From assembly GCF_002093975.1 (NCBI RefSeq), contig NZ_KZ084334.1:1-64000 (forward strand): DNA of 64,000 bases. The letters are read 5' to 3'. The notes beneath the pieces were generated by a model. The model made no database searches. It had not been told where the DNA came from and saw only the letters and a program-made list of their open reading frames with translations. The DNA is from Thermoactinospora rubra. Lineage in GTDB: Bacteria; Actinomycetota; Actinomycetes; Streptosporangiales; Streptosporangiaceae. Below, one piece after another: positions 32,922 to 41,877 of the stretch; positions within the stretch are counted from its first letter, which is position 1, and each line of letters starts with the position of its first letter. A program made the position numbers and the translations under genes.

Positions 32922-32964
32922 GCGGAGGACCCTCCACTCGACGGGGATGAGGCCATCGAGGGTC

Positions 32965-33822
32965 TCAGGCGTCGTCCGCTCTCCTTGGACGGCCCGGCGT
33001 GGTAGGGCTCGCCGGCCGTACGGGCAGGGGCCGGCTCTCGCCGCGGGCGAGGCAGTGGACGCGGTCGGCCACCCCGGCCTCCTCGGCGTGCCGCTGGAAG
33101 TCCTCCAGCGGCGAGGTGAACACCGTGTAGTCGTCGTAGTGGACCGGCAGCACCGTCCGCGGGTTCATCAGGTGCACCCAGCGGGCGCCCTGCTCCCCCG
33201 TCATGGTCACCAGGAGCATGCCGAGCAGCTTGGTGCCGCCCAGGTGGACGACGGCCACGTCGATGTCGGGGAACCGGATCGGGATGCTGGCCAGAAGGCG
33301 ATGGTCCATCAGGGTGTCGCCGCTGATGAGCAGGCGCAGGGCGACCCGGTCGTGGAGATCGCGGAACTCGAGCATGCTCCCCATGACGGGCGGCAGCAGC
33401 CACTGCGCGGGACCGGGCGCGTGGCGCGCCGGCAGGGCGGTGATCTGCACCGTGCCGCCGCCGCGGCGGCGCAGCGCGGTGTCATGCCACACCTCCAGGC
33501 CGGTCGCCGCGCCGAAGCCCTGCCGCCGCAGCCTGCGCGCCGCCTGCGGCGTGGTGACGATCGGCGTGTCCCGGTCGAGCCCTCTGCGCGCCACCCGGTC
33601 CCAGTGGTCGCCGTGCAGGTGGGACAGCACGACGGCGTCCAGTGCCGGCAGCTCGCCGATCTCGAGCGCCGGATCGGTGCGGCGGCGTGAGGTCAAGCCG
33701 TACCCCAGGTAGGCGCGCTGGCCGCGGTGGAGGAAGTTCGGGTCGGTGAGCAACGTGAAGCCGTTGCACCGGATGAGCGTGGTGGCGTTGCCGATGAACA
33801 ACACGCTGTCCGGAGAGGGCAT
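32965..33822 (-). CDS. metallo-beta-lactamase-fold hydrolase
   Basis: A 285-residue MBL-fold protein. The metal signature is VVLSHLHGDHWDRV (His68, His70, Asp72, His73), with further ligands in ALPARHAPGP, LLISGDTLMDH and VLPVHYDDYTVF. The opening SVLFIGNATTLIRCNGFTLL is that of the UlaG/NAPE-PLD-like branch, which includes lactonases and phosphodiesterases. It is cytoplasmic with no signal. ATG 33822 is preceded by GAGGAGGGGCC. It is monocistronic. The substrate is unknown. Confidence 0.88.
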   Translation of the reverse strand: MPSPDSVLFIGNATTLIRCNGFTLLTDPNFLHRGQRAYLGYGLTSRRRTDPALEIGELPALDAVVLSHLHGDHWDRVARRGLDRDTPIVTTPQAARRLRRQGFGAATGLEVWHDTALRRRGGGTVQITALPARHAPGPAQWLLPPVMGSMLEFRDLHDRVALRLLISGDTLMDHRLLASIPIRFPDIDVAVVHLGGTKLLGMLLVTMTGEQGARWVHLMNPRTVLPVHYDDYTVFTSPLEDFQRHAEEAGVADRVHCLARGESRPLPVRPASPTTPGRPRRADDA

Positions 33823-34278
33823 GGCCCCTCCTCGGGAGTGGTTCGTATAGGGTCTTCAGCCCGCTGCGGCGCCGTGTCGGGCCGCTACCCACGGCAGGCT
33901 GCGGCATTCCTGGCGACCCCGGCGGCATGCGCGAGACCACCGGCGACGCTGCGATGAACGACGCTGCACTGAACTCGGCCGGCGTTGTTTACAACGCTAG
34001 ATACAACGATGTAAAACGGGATAACCATTGGGTCAGGAGTGTGATGGGATGCCACTGGACGACATCACCCGGCGACGGGTGCCCGGCCTCGGCCCAGGAC
34101 CTCCCGTTCTCACCGGTTACGGCGGAGCGGCGAGCCGGGAGGGGCCACTCAGCGGCGGGCGGTCCTCACGACGTGCACCGTCACCACGAACGCCGCCCGC
34201 CAGGTGGCGCCGTCTCCGGACGAGGTGGCCAAGCCGCTCGACCGGCCGGGGCCGCCTTCTCCCCCGCCGGTCCGGCCC
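33823..34278. other. 456-bp gap upstream of the GH43 gene
   Basis: The left part carries the metallo-hydrolase promoter region and an operator-like element at 33984-34015. The rest has open frames but none with a ribosome site and recognisable content; it may be decayed transporter DNA, since a permease tail follows at 34279. Confidence 0.5.
33984..34015. promoter_or_regulatory. operator-like symmetric element
   Basis: The palindrome GTTGTTTACAAC (33984-33995) is followed by GATACAACGATGTAAA; TTTACA (33988) and TGTAAA (34010) also form an inverted pair and TACAACG is repeated. It is strikingly AT-rich. It may once have controlled a transporter-GH43 operon. Confidence 0.45.
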
Positions 34279-34385
34279 GGCAACCTGACCACGCTCACCA
34301 CGCTGACCGTGCCGGTACTGATCCTGTCCACGCTGACGCAGCACTACGTCATCGACGGCACTTCCCCAGCGGCTCGAAAGGCTGA
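34279..34385 (+). pseudogene. 3' remnant of a MalG-type sugar permease
   Basis: The frame reads LTVPVLILSTLTQHYVIDGT and, after a one-base slip, SGSKG-stop, which copies the ending of MalG-type permeases (hydrophobic span, Q-R/H-Y-x-x-x-G, G-x-K-G). It stops three bases before the GH43 ATG, the place of a permease in many GH43 operons. No other part of the permease is present. Confidence 0.4.
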
Positions 34386-34388
34386 CAC

Positions 34389-36560
34389 ATGCGCATCGCA
34401 GCGGTCGCTTCGCTCGTCCTGTCCTTATTCTCCGCTCCTTCCTTCTACGCCAACCCGGTGTCGGCCTCCTTCGCCGACACCTTCGCCGACCCGGCGGTCA
34501 TCCGGGGGCTCGACGGCTACTGGTACTCCTACGGCACGTCCGACCCGCTGCGTGAGGGCGAGGGCAAGCACCATCGGCTGCCCATCGCCCGCTCCGGCGA
34601 CCTGGTGAGCTGGGAGTACGTCGGGGACGCCTTCGGCGAGGACAACCTGCCGCCCTACGCCGCGCCGGAGACCATGCTGTGGGCTCCGGACGTCCGCTAC
34701 CTCGACGGGCGGTACGTCATGTACTTCACCGTCACCAACACCGCCGGCACGCCGCACCCGTGGGACTTCTCGATCGGGGTCGCCACGGCGCCGTCGCCGA
34801 CGGGACCGTGGACCCACCAGCCCGCTCCCGTGGTACCGCCGCGGCCGGCCGGGGACTCGTACTGGAACACGATCGACCCGGCGCAGTTCACGGACGTCGA
34901 CGGGCGGAAATATCTCTACTTCGGGGGATTCTTCGGAGGGGTGTGGGTCACCGAGCTCACCCCTGACGGGCTGAAGACCGTGGGGCAGCCCACGCAGGTC
35001 GCGATCGACAACAAGTTCGAGGGCGCCTACGTCGTGCGGCGCGACGGGTTCTACTACCTGCTGGCCTCCTCCGCCAACTGCTGCGCGGGCCCCACCACCG
35101 GCTACTCGGTGCTGGCCGGGCGGGCCACCAGCCCGCGCGGACCGTTCGTCGACCGGGAGGGGCAGCCGCTGCTCGCCTCCCGCGCCGGCGGCACCCCGGT
35201 CCTGGACCAGAACGGCAACCGCTGGATCGGCGTCGGCCACCACTCGCAGCTGACGGACCTGTCCGGGCAGGACTGGATGCTCTACCACGGCATCGACCGA
35301 TCGGACCCGTTCCTGGACGAGCCTTACGGCATCAACGAGCGGCCCATGCTGCTGGACCGGCTGGACTGGATCGACGGCTGGCCGGTGGTGCGCGCCGGGG
35401 CCGGACCGTCGGAGCGGTCGAAGCAGACACCGGTCACGCGCGGGTTCGTGGACGAGCGTTTCACCGATCCGGGCTTGCCGGGATGGCGCGGCGTGGACGG
35501 CTGGGCCGTACAAGACGGATATGTACGGCACAGCGCCGCCGGCGGCCAGGCGACGCTCACCGCCCGCCGCGGTGTCGGCGGGGACGTGCGCGCCGAGACC
35601 GACCTGCGGGTGGCGACCGGCCGCTCGGGAGGGCTGCGGATCGGCCGGGCGACCGCTGTGGTGTCCGGCGACGAGCTGGTCGTGAGCGCCGGCGGGGCAC
35701 GCCGTACGGCCGCGCTGCCGGGCGGCGCGGCGACCTGGCGCAACCTGGCCGTCACGGTCGAGGGCCGGACGATCACCGCCCAGGCCGGCTCGGCCGACCG
35801 GATCGGCAGTCCCGAGGCCATGGTGCGGCTCGACTCGCCGGTGCCGCTGTCGGGTGCGTTCGGGCTGGTCGCCGACGGCCAGGCCGACTTCGACAACGTG
35901 AGCGTGGCGCGGCTGTACACCCCGGTCACCCGCCCGGCGCCGGTGCCTCGTCCCGGCCGGTTGCTGGACGGCGACGAGTTCGACGGCCGGGGCAGCGGCT
36001 GGCAGTGGGTGCGCGAGGACGCCGCCGCCCGCGTCGCCGACGGCGTGCTGCGCTGGCCGGTCCAGGGCTCCGACCTGGTGGGCACGGCCAACACCGCGAG
36101 CGTGCTGCTGCGCACCCCGCCGGAGGGCGACTACATCGTCGAGACGAAGGTGACCCTCGACCTGGGCGAGGACGCGGTACGCAACTACCAGCAGGCCGGC
36201 CTGGTCGCCTACGTCTCCGACGACGACTTCGCCCGCCTCAGCCAGGTGGCCATCTGGAACACCCGGCAGGTGGAGTACGGCAGGGAGCTCCCGTTCGCCG
36301 GCCGCCTGTCCTACGGCGGGAACATCGTCGGCCCGCCCGCCAAGACCACCTGGCTCCGGCTGGCCCACCGCGTCGACCCGGCCGACGGCGAGCACGAGTT
36401 CCGCGCCGGCTCCAGCCGCGACGGCAAGACGTGGACGTGGGGCGGCGTGTGGACGTTCCCGAAGGACACCGCGCCACGCATCGGGCTGGTGGCGCACGGA
36501 GGCGCGCAGCCGGCCGTCGACGCCGAGTTCGACTACGTGCGCGTCTACCAGGGCAGGTGA
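34389..36560 (+). CDS. exported GH43-family glycosidase with two C-terminal beta domains
   Basis: A 723-residue exported enzyme. A signal peptide (MRIAAVASLVLSLFSAPSFY, cleaved near residue 27) is followed by a five-bladed GH43 propeller to ~340: the base Asp in TFADPAVIRGLDGYWYSYGT, the pKa-modulating Asp in MLWAPDVRYLDGRYVMYFT, and the acid Glu in KFEGAYVVRRDGFYYLLAS. Two beta-sandwich domains follow (~350-515 and ~530-722, the latter ending FDYVRVYQGR). GH43 enzymes act on arabinan or xylan side chains; the specificity is not readable. Codon 13 is TTA. A permease tail and an operator-like palindrome upstream suggest a lost import operon. Confidence 0.88.
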   Translation: MRIAAVASLVLSLFSAPSFYANPVSASFADTFADPAVIRGLDGYWYSYGTSDPLREGEGKHHRLPIARSGDLVSWEYVGDAFGEDNLPPYAAPETMLWAPDVRYLDGRYVMYFTVTNTAGTPHPWDFSIGVATAPSPTGPWTHQPAPVVPPRPAGDSYWNTIDPAQFTDVDGRKYLYFGGFFGGVWVTELTPDGLKTVGQPTQVAIDNKFEGAYVVRRDGFYYLLASSANCCAGPTTGYSVLAGRATSPRGPFVDREGQPLLASRAGGTPVLDQNGNRWIGVGHHSQLTDLSGQDWMLYHGIDRSDPFLDEPYGINERPMLLDRLDWIDGWPVVRAGAGPSERSKQTPVTRGFVDERFTDPGLPGWRGVDGWAVQDGYVRHSAAGGQATLTARRGVGGDVRAETDLRVATGRSGGLRIGRATAVVSGDELVVSAGGARRTAALPGGAATWRNLAVTVEGRTITAQAGSADRIGSPEAMVRLDSPVPLSGAFGLVADGQADFDNVSVARLYTPVTRPAPVPRPGRLLDGDEFDGRGSGWQWVREDAAARVADGVLRWPVQGSDLVGTANTASVLLRTPPEGDYIVETKVTLDLGEDAVRNYQQAGLVAYVSDDDFARLSQVAIWNTRQVEYGRELPFAGRLSYGGNIVGPPAKTTWLRLAHRVDPADGEHEFRAGSSRDGKTWTWGGVWTFPKDTAPRIGLVAHGGAQPAVDAEFDYVRVYQGR

Positions 36561-36589
36561 TCGACCCCTCGCCGGGCACCCACGGCGGG

Positions 36590-36618
36590 CCGGCGGCTCC
36601 GTGACGGACGGCCGCCGG
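36590..36618 (+). terminator. possible hairpin terminator after GH43
   Basis: CCGGCGGC (36590-36597) pairs with GCCGCCGG (36611-36618) across a 13-base loop, 30 bp beyond the GH43 stop. No T run, so support is modest. Confidence 0.35.
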
Positions 36619-36706
36619 TCCGCGCGGCGAGCGAAAGCCCGGCCGCGCGTGTGAACCGGCTCATCGGTGGTAGCCGGTCAGCGAAGACGACGACCCAGGG
36701 GGCACC

Positions 36707-37009
36707 ATGACCGAGCGCCTGACCGACGAGGAGATCGACACCGCTCTGGCGGCCCTGGGGGGCTGGCGCCGGGACGGCGACGCCCTGGTCAAGGACGTGC
36801 CGATCACCCCGGACAGCTACGGCTGGCTGAGCGAGGCGGTGAGCAACGAGGCCGACGCGCTGGGCCACCATCCTCAGATCCAGCGCACGGAGGACGGCAT
36901 CCGCTTCCGGCTGTCGACCCACAGCGCGGGCGGGGTGACGCCGCGGGACGTCGAGCTCGCCGCGCACATCGACCAGGTCCTCGCCGGCGGGGCCCGTGAC
37001 CGCGGCTGA
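36707..37009 (+). CDS. pterin-4a-carbinolamine dehydratase
   Basis: A 100-residue protein of the PCD/DCoH family, which dehydrates 4a-hydroxytetrahydrobiopterin during recycling of the aromatic amino-acid hydroxylase cofactor. The motif with the active-site histidines is present: DALGHHPQIQRTEDGIRFRL, then STHSAGGVTPRDVELAAHID. The length is standard (~95-105). The ribosome site GGGGG lies seven bases before ATG 36707. No hydroxylase or pterin gene is near, so the physiological partner is unknown. Confidence 0.93.
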   Translation: MTERLTDEEIDTALAALGGWRRDGDALVKDVPITPDSYGWLSEAVSNEADALGHHPQIQRTEDGIRFRLSTHSAGGVTPRDVELAAHIDQVLAGGARDRG

Positions 37010-37353
37010 CGCGGCCTTGGCCGGCGCGCTTGGCCGTACCATTGTCGAACATGTCGGCGATAAGCGGCCGGCAGGCCCGGAGGGTGGCCATCACGTCCCG
37101 GCGGCTGTGCGGGCCGGCCCCAGAGCTGCGGGACGTGTCGCATCACGCCTGGACCGGCGCATGCTGACGCTCGAGGCGGTCCACACGGGCGTGCGGGTCG
37201 ACAGGCTGCTAAAACGACCTGGCCGCCTTCGTGCTGCGGGAGCCCCGTGACGGCGTGCCGGCGGATCGTGCCCGACAGTGACGCTCCGCCTGGAGAGCCT
37301 GGACGCATCCGGCGGTCGCGGTCCACGGGGCCGCTCAGCGGCTGCCGGCCTCC
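37010..37353. other. 344-bp region without a supported gene
   Basis: Short frames (for example NDLAAFVLREP around 37210-37245, preceded by a stop) look like scraps of decayed genes, but I cannot tie them to a family and see no promoter or strong hairpin. Confidence 0.4.
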
Positions 37354-37875
37354 TCAGCCGCCTCGTGCTTTGTCCTGGCCCTGGCGGCGGAGCGAGAGCA
37401 CGGCCGCCGCGGCGCCGAGCCCGAGGGTGACCGCGACCAGCCCCCAGCCGAGTCCCTTGCGTTCGAGCCCGAGTATGGCGTCGACCGACAGCTTGCCCGG
37501 CCCGTGCACGGCCAGGGCGGCCGCGCCGGCACCCAGCACGAGCGGGTACTCGAAGCCGCCGTGCTGGGTCCACAACCCCTTGGGAAGGTGGGCCGAGACG
37601 ATCGCGTTGGTCATGGTGGCGATGAGGCCGGCCGAGGACAGCGGCGTCGCCGCGCCCAGCGCGATGCCGGCGCCCGAGCCGAGCTCGCCCAGCCCGGCGG
37701 CCATGCCCATGAGCCTGCCGTTCGGGTAGCCGAGCGCGGTCATCATCTCGCCGGTCCCCTCGGGGCCGCCCCCGCCGAACCAGCCGAACAGCTTCTGCGC
37801 GCCGTGCCCCATGAGGAGCATCCCCGCGGGCACCCGGAGCAGCAGCACCCCGATGTCTTCTGCTGTCACCTTCAT
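37354..37875 (-). CDS. DoxX-family membrane protein
   Basis: A 173-residue four-helix integral membrane protein. The N-terminus IGVLLLRVPAGMLLMGHGAQ then KLFGWFGG is the DoxX signature; further spans are LMGMAAGLGELGSGAGIALG, GLIATMTNAIVSAHLPKGLW and WGLVAVTLGLGAAAAVLSL. Family members accompany redox enzymes, in mycobacteria in a complex with superoxide dismutase. The start at 37875 is nine bases after the stop of the broken cupin regulator, whose end contains its ribosome site (GGGGTAGGAG). Confidence 0.9.
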   Translation of the reverse strand: MKVTAEDIGVLLLRVPAGMLLMGHGAQKLFGWFGGGGPEGTGEMMTALGYPNGRLMGMAAGLGELGSGAGIALGAATPLSSAGLIATMTNAIVSAHLPKGLWTQHGGFEYPLVLGAGAAALAVHGPGKLSVDAILGLERKGLGWGLVAVTLGLGAAAAVLSLRRQGQDKARGG

Positions 37876-37884
37876 GACCGGCTC

Positions 37885-38320
37885 CTACCCCTTTGACCAG
37901 CCATCATGAAGGATGTCCCGATGGTGTCCGGTGACGCCCACGGCCGCGTCCGCCTTCCGCGCGGTCCAGCTGGGCAGGTCGACGGGCTCGTTGACGCTGC
38001 CTCGGCCGGCGACCGCCCATACCGCCTTGGCCTCGCCGTCGCCGATGTCGGACACGCGGTGCGGGGTCATGGAGTCGAAGACGATCGAGTCGCCCGGGCC
38101 GAGGTCGACGGTCTCGAACTCCAGCTGCACGCGCGCAGCTGCCCGTAGAGGACGCACCCGTATTCGCGGCCCGCGCGCCGGTGCAGCCGGCCGGCCGTCA
38201 AGCGGTGGCACACCCTGTGCTCCTCGATCGCCGACCTGACCACCGGCACGTTCCTCCTCGCCGAGGCAACCCGTGCGAGTCGGAGTTCAGGGCGCTGCCG
38301 TGGAACCTCCACGACGGCCC
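37885..38320 (-). pseudogene. XRE-cupin type regulator remnant
   Basis: The reverse strand ends with an intact small-barrel cupin half: VQLEFETVDLGPGDSIVFDS, MTPHRVSDIGDGEAKAVWAV. The preceding strand, AGREYGCVLYGQL, is in another frame, with the break near 38130, and the helix-turn-helix half expected in HTH-cupin regulators is missing; upstream frames to ~38320 are degenerate. Normal members are ~190 residues. It was probably the regulator of the doxX gene immediately downstream. Confidence 0.65.
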
Positions 38321-38495
38321 GGGAAGCTGACAGCCCGACCGCGACCGCGCCGGCGAGGGCGACGCGCCGCCCGGCTCAGCGACCTGTTCACGAAGCGTCG
38401 GCTGTTACCGGGAGGGCCGGGCCCGCCGATCTGCTCGCCGCCTTCGTGAGTTCAGTCCGGCCGAACCCACGGCGGGCCTGTCGCCGAAAGAGCTG

Positions 38496-39155
38496 TCATC
38501 CCTGCCGGGCATCGGGCCGCCGGCGCGCCATGAGAACTCCCCCGAGCTTGCTCTCGGCCGAGCTCAAGGTCATCTGCGCCTCGACCGTGAAGCCGGCGTC
38601 GTCGAGCCAGGCGGCCGCCTGGTCGGGCCGGCGGCGATGGACGTAGACCTGCATCGGGTGGCCACCGTAGCCCTGGGTGATCAACCGGGACTCGTCGCCG
38701 ACGTGGAAGCCGAGGAGCAGGGGGCCGCCGGGCCGCAGCACCCGCCGGAAGTGCGTGAGGACCCGGCCGATCTCCTCGTCGGGAACGTGGATCAGCGAGT
38801 ACCAGGCGACCAGGCCGGCCATCGAGGCGTCGGCGAGGTCGAGGTCCGTCATGGAGCCGACCTCGAACCGCAGGCCGGGGTGCTCGCGCCGAGCCACCTC
38901 GATCATCGCGGGCGACAGGTCGATCCCGAACGCGTCCACGCCCAGCTCCCGCAGGTGGGCCGTGATTCTCCCGGACCCGCACCCCACGTCGGCCACCGGC
39001 CCCGGGCCGGTGGCCCGCACCAGGTCGGCGAACAGCGCCAGGAACGCGCGTTCGTAGGGTGTTTGATCGAGCAGGTCGCGCACCTGGTCCGCGTAGCTCT
39101 CCGCGACGGTGTCGTAGGACGCCCGGGTGTCGGCCAGCCAGCCTTCGGCGATCAT
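38496..39155 (-). CDS. class I SAM-dependent methyltransferase
   Basis: A 219-residue methyltransferase (Methyltransf_11/25 type). Motif I is VADVGCGSGRITAHLRELGV, with the acidic end of strand 2 in AFGIDLSPAMIEVARREH; motif II-III regions are MAGLVAWYSLIHVP and HFRRVLRPGGPLLLGFH. The N-terminal ASYDTVAESYADQVRD helix is typical of small-molecule methyltransferases. I start at ATG 39155; a TTG nine bases upstream is possible. It is cytoplasmic and monocistronic. The acceptor is unknown. Confidence 0.9.
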   Translation of the reverse strand: MIAEGWLADTRASYDTVAESYADQVRDLLDQTPYERAFLALFADLVRATGPGPVADVGCGSGRITAHLRELGVDAFGIDLSPAMIEVARREHPGLRFEVGSMTDLDLADASMAGLVAWYSLIHVPDEEIGRVLTHFRRVLRPGGPLLLGFHVGDESRLITQGYGGHPMQVYVHRRRPDQAAAWLDDAGFTVEAQMTLSSAESKLGGVLMARRRPDARQG

Positions 39156-39189
39156 GCCGGACAAGGTAGCCCACGTGAGCTCGGCGCCG

Positions 39190-39570
39190 TCATCCGATCC
39201 CGCATGCTCCCCCGGGTTCCTCGGGCCCGAGCGTGGCCAGGAGCCTGCGGGCCTCGTCCTTGCCGAGGGCGGCGATGGCGGCCCGGCTGATCCGGTCGAC
39301 CTCCGGGCTCGGTCCGCCGCCCGGCGCGAAGGTCTCCTCGTCGCGCATGAGCGCTTCGACCTCGTCGAGGACGCGCCGCTGCGCCGCCGTCAGGTCGGTG
39401 TGCGTGGCGCGGTACCGAGACAGCTGCTCCAGCCATAAGCGGCTGCGCGTCCGCGCCGGCAGCCGAGCGTAGATCTCGCGCCTGCGGGCCATGGGATGGG
39501 CGCTGAACTCGTCATAGGTCTCAGGGAGACGGTCCTCACCGCCTGCCGGGGGGTGCTGCTCTTCGTCCAT
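39190..39570 (-). CDS. small protein resembling fulvocin C-related family
   Basis: A 126-residue protein. The central part, MARRREIYARLPARTRSRLW then LEQLSRYRATHTDLTAAQRR, has the pattern I associate with proteins annotated 'bacteriocin fulvocin C-related', and the end GGACGIG carries a single cysteine. There is no signal peptide, so a bacteriocin role is doubtful. ATG 39570 has GGAGAT four bases upstream, a good site. It follows arcA in the same direction 77 bp away. Function unknown. Confidence 0.6.
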   Translation of the reverse strand: MDEEQHPPAGGEDRLPETYDEFSAHPMARRREIYARLPARTRSRLWLEQLSRYRATHTDLTAAQRRVLDEVEALMRDEETFAPGGGPSPEVDRISRAAIAALGKDEARRLLATLGPEEPGGACGIG

Positions 39571-39647
39571 GATCTCCTGCCGGAACGAACCGGAACGAAA
39601 GGGACCTCCTTCGACTATCCCAGGTGAGGAACGAACCCGCTCCCCGA

Positions 39648-40469
39648 TTACGCCGCGTCGCGCTCGATGGGGCAGGTCATGCAGTGCGCCCCGCCGCGGC
39701 CCTTGCCCAGCTCGAAGCCCTCGATCTCGATGACCTCGACGCCGTGCGCGCGTAGCTTGCGGTTGGTGAACTGGTTCTTGTGGTAGCCGACCACGACGCC
39801 GGGTTCGAGGGCGAAGAAGTTGTTGCCCGAGTCCCACTGCTCGCGGGCCTGCTGGTAGTCGTCGCCGCCGGTTGGGATGACCTCCAGCCGGGACAGCCCG
39901 AGCGAGTCCTCCAGCGCGCCGACGAAGCTCGCGTCGCGCCGCACCTCCAGCGTGCCCGGCTTGTCGCCGGGACGCAGCGAGTAGGTCGTGGCCGTCTCCA
40001 GGAAGGGCGGGTAGGCGGTGGCCTTGTCGACGTCCCGGAAGGTGAAGACGGTGTCGAGGTGCATGGAGGAGCGTTGCCTGGGGATGTGGACGGCGATGAC
40101 GCGCTCGGCGGCCCCGGCGGCGAACAGCGACAGCGCGATGTGCTCGATGGTGCGCGCGTTGGTGCGCTCGGACATGCCGATCGCGACGGTCAGGTGGGTG
40201 ACGGCGCGTTCGATGGCGTGCTGCTTGGACTCGAAGCTCGCGTCGAGCGCCTCGGCGAGCAGCTGCCGGTGGTGGTAGACCTCGATGCCGCGCTCGCGCA
40301 TCATCGCGACGAAGGCGTCGTGCTCGCGCTGCGCCTGTTCGACCCAGAGGATGTCGTCGAACAGCAGCCGGTCGTTGTTGGCCGGCGTGAGCCGCTTCAT
40401 GCTCAGCTCGGGCCGGTGCACGATGACCTTGCGCAAGGTGCCGACCTCGGAATGCACTCCGAAGGACAT
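39648..40469 (-). pseudogene. arcA: arginine deiminase with a ~135-codon in-frame internal deletion
   Basis: The 273-residue frame has both ends of arginine deiminase: [40 protein letters not shown] at the N-terminus, then [32 protein letters not shown] and [16 protein letters not shown] with the catalytic cysteine. The usual length is ~410. The middle is missing: THLTV is joined in frame to AIGMSERT, removing the block with NxLFTRDSS (substrate arginine contacts and catalytic Asp). Without it hydrolysis of arginine to citrulline and ammonia is not expected. The adjacent antiporter gene is also broken, supporting loss of the pathway. Confidence 0.8.
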
Positions 40470-40491
40470 GCCGGTTCCTCTCGACTAGCGA

Positions 40492-41877
40492 CTAGATGGT
40501 GATGAAGCCGGTGGACAGCCCGATGACGCCGAGGACGGCGCCCGCGCAGACCACGGCGAACAGCAGCTCGGCGGGTGAGAAGACGCGCCTGCCGCGTTCG
40601 CGGCGGGTGATGGCGAACAGCACGGTGCCGGGCGCGTAGACGATGCACGACAGCAGCACGAACTCCAGCCCGGCCGCGAAGATCAGGAAGGCGGTGTAGA
40701 CGGCCGCGAGCGCGGCGACCGCCACGTCCTTGGCACGGCCGCCCAGCTTCAGCGCGTACCCGGCGGCCAGCAGGTACGGGATCAGCGACAGCGCGCTCGT
40801 CAGCTTGAGCGTGAAGGAGAAGGCGTCGTCGGAGAACAGCGTGACGGCCAGCACGAGCGTGATGAGCGCGCTGGTCAGCACCAGCGCCGCCGCGGGCGCG
40901 CCGTGGGCGTTCTCCCGCCGCAGGAAACGCGGCATGTCCTCGTCCCTGGCCGCCCCGAACAGCACCTCGGCCGCCATCAGCGTCCAGGCCAGGTAGGCGC
41001 CCAGCACCGAGACGATCAGCCCGGCGCTGATGAACACCGCGCCCCACGGCCCGACCACCGACTCCAGCACCCCGCCATGGACGGCTGGCGCACCTGCGCC
41101 AGGTCGGCGCGGGGCAGCACGCCGTACGGGAGCACCGACACCGAGGCGAACAGCGCCAGCACGCTCAGGAAGCCGAGCACCGTCGCCCGCCCCACATCCT
41201 CACGCCTGCGCGCGTAGCGGGAGTAGACGCTGGCCCCCTCCACGCCGAGGAAGACGAAGACCGTCACCAGCATGGTGGCCCTCACCTGGTCGAACAGCGG
41301 TCCCGCGCCCTCGCCGCCCCAGAGGTTGGCCGCGAACACCTCGCCGCGCGGCGCCACGATCATGATCACCACGAACAGCACGATCGGCACCAGCTTCGCG
41401 ACCGTCACGATCTTGTTGATCGCCGTCGCCTCGCGCACCCCTCGCATGATCATGAAGTGGAAGGCCCAGACCCCGATCGCCGAGACGGCCACCGTCAGGA
41501 GCGTGTTGCCCTCGCCGAAGCCCGGGACGACCGCGCCGAGCGTCGACTTGATCAGCACCCAGTACGACACATTGCCCACGCAGGCGCTGGCCCAGTAGCC
41601 GAAGGCGGAGAAGAAGCCGGGGAACTCGCCGAACCCGGCCTTGGCGTAGGCGTAGACGCCCGCGTTCAGGTCCGGCTTGCGTACGGCCAGCGTCTGGAAG
41701 ACGAACGCCAGCATGAGCATGCCCACGCCCGCGATCAGCCAGGCGACGAGCGCCCCGAACACGCCGGTGGCCTGGGCGAAGTTGCGCGGCAGCGAGAACA
41801 CGCCGGCCCCGACCATGGAGCCGACCACCATCGCGGTCAGCGCCAGCGGCCGAGGAGATCTTGGTTTCGGTGCTCAA
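40492..41877 (-). pseudogene. arcD: arginine/ornithine antiporter (APC family) with two frameshifts
   Basis: The start is a TTG at 41877 behind CAGGAGG; it reads STETKISS and then needs a frame change to continue LALTAMVVGSMVGAGVFSLP, the opening of ArcD-type antiporters. A second break near 41075 (a G run one base short, in QPSMAG|VLESVV) separates the first nine or so spans from the last four (PWGAVFISAGLIVSVLGAYL, FAVVCAGAVLGVIGLSTGF). Corrected, the protein would be ~460 residues, normal for the family. It would exchange arginine for ornithine across the membrane, serving arcA. TTGA overlaps the upstream stop. Confidence 0.8.

Noticed and set aside
34028-34288. An 86-codon frame with a plausible start upstream of GH43
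   Set aside because: Arg/Pro-rich composition, no ribosome site and no homology pattern.
39190-39570. A bacteriocin precursor
   Set aside because: The resemblance to fulvocin C-related proteins is by name only; there is no signal or leader, one cysteine, and no processing or immunity gene.
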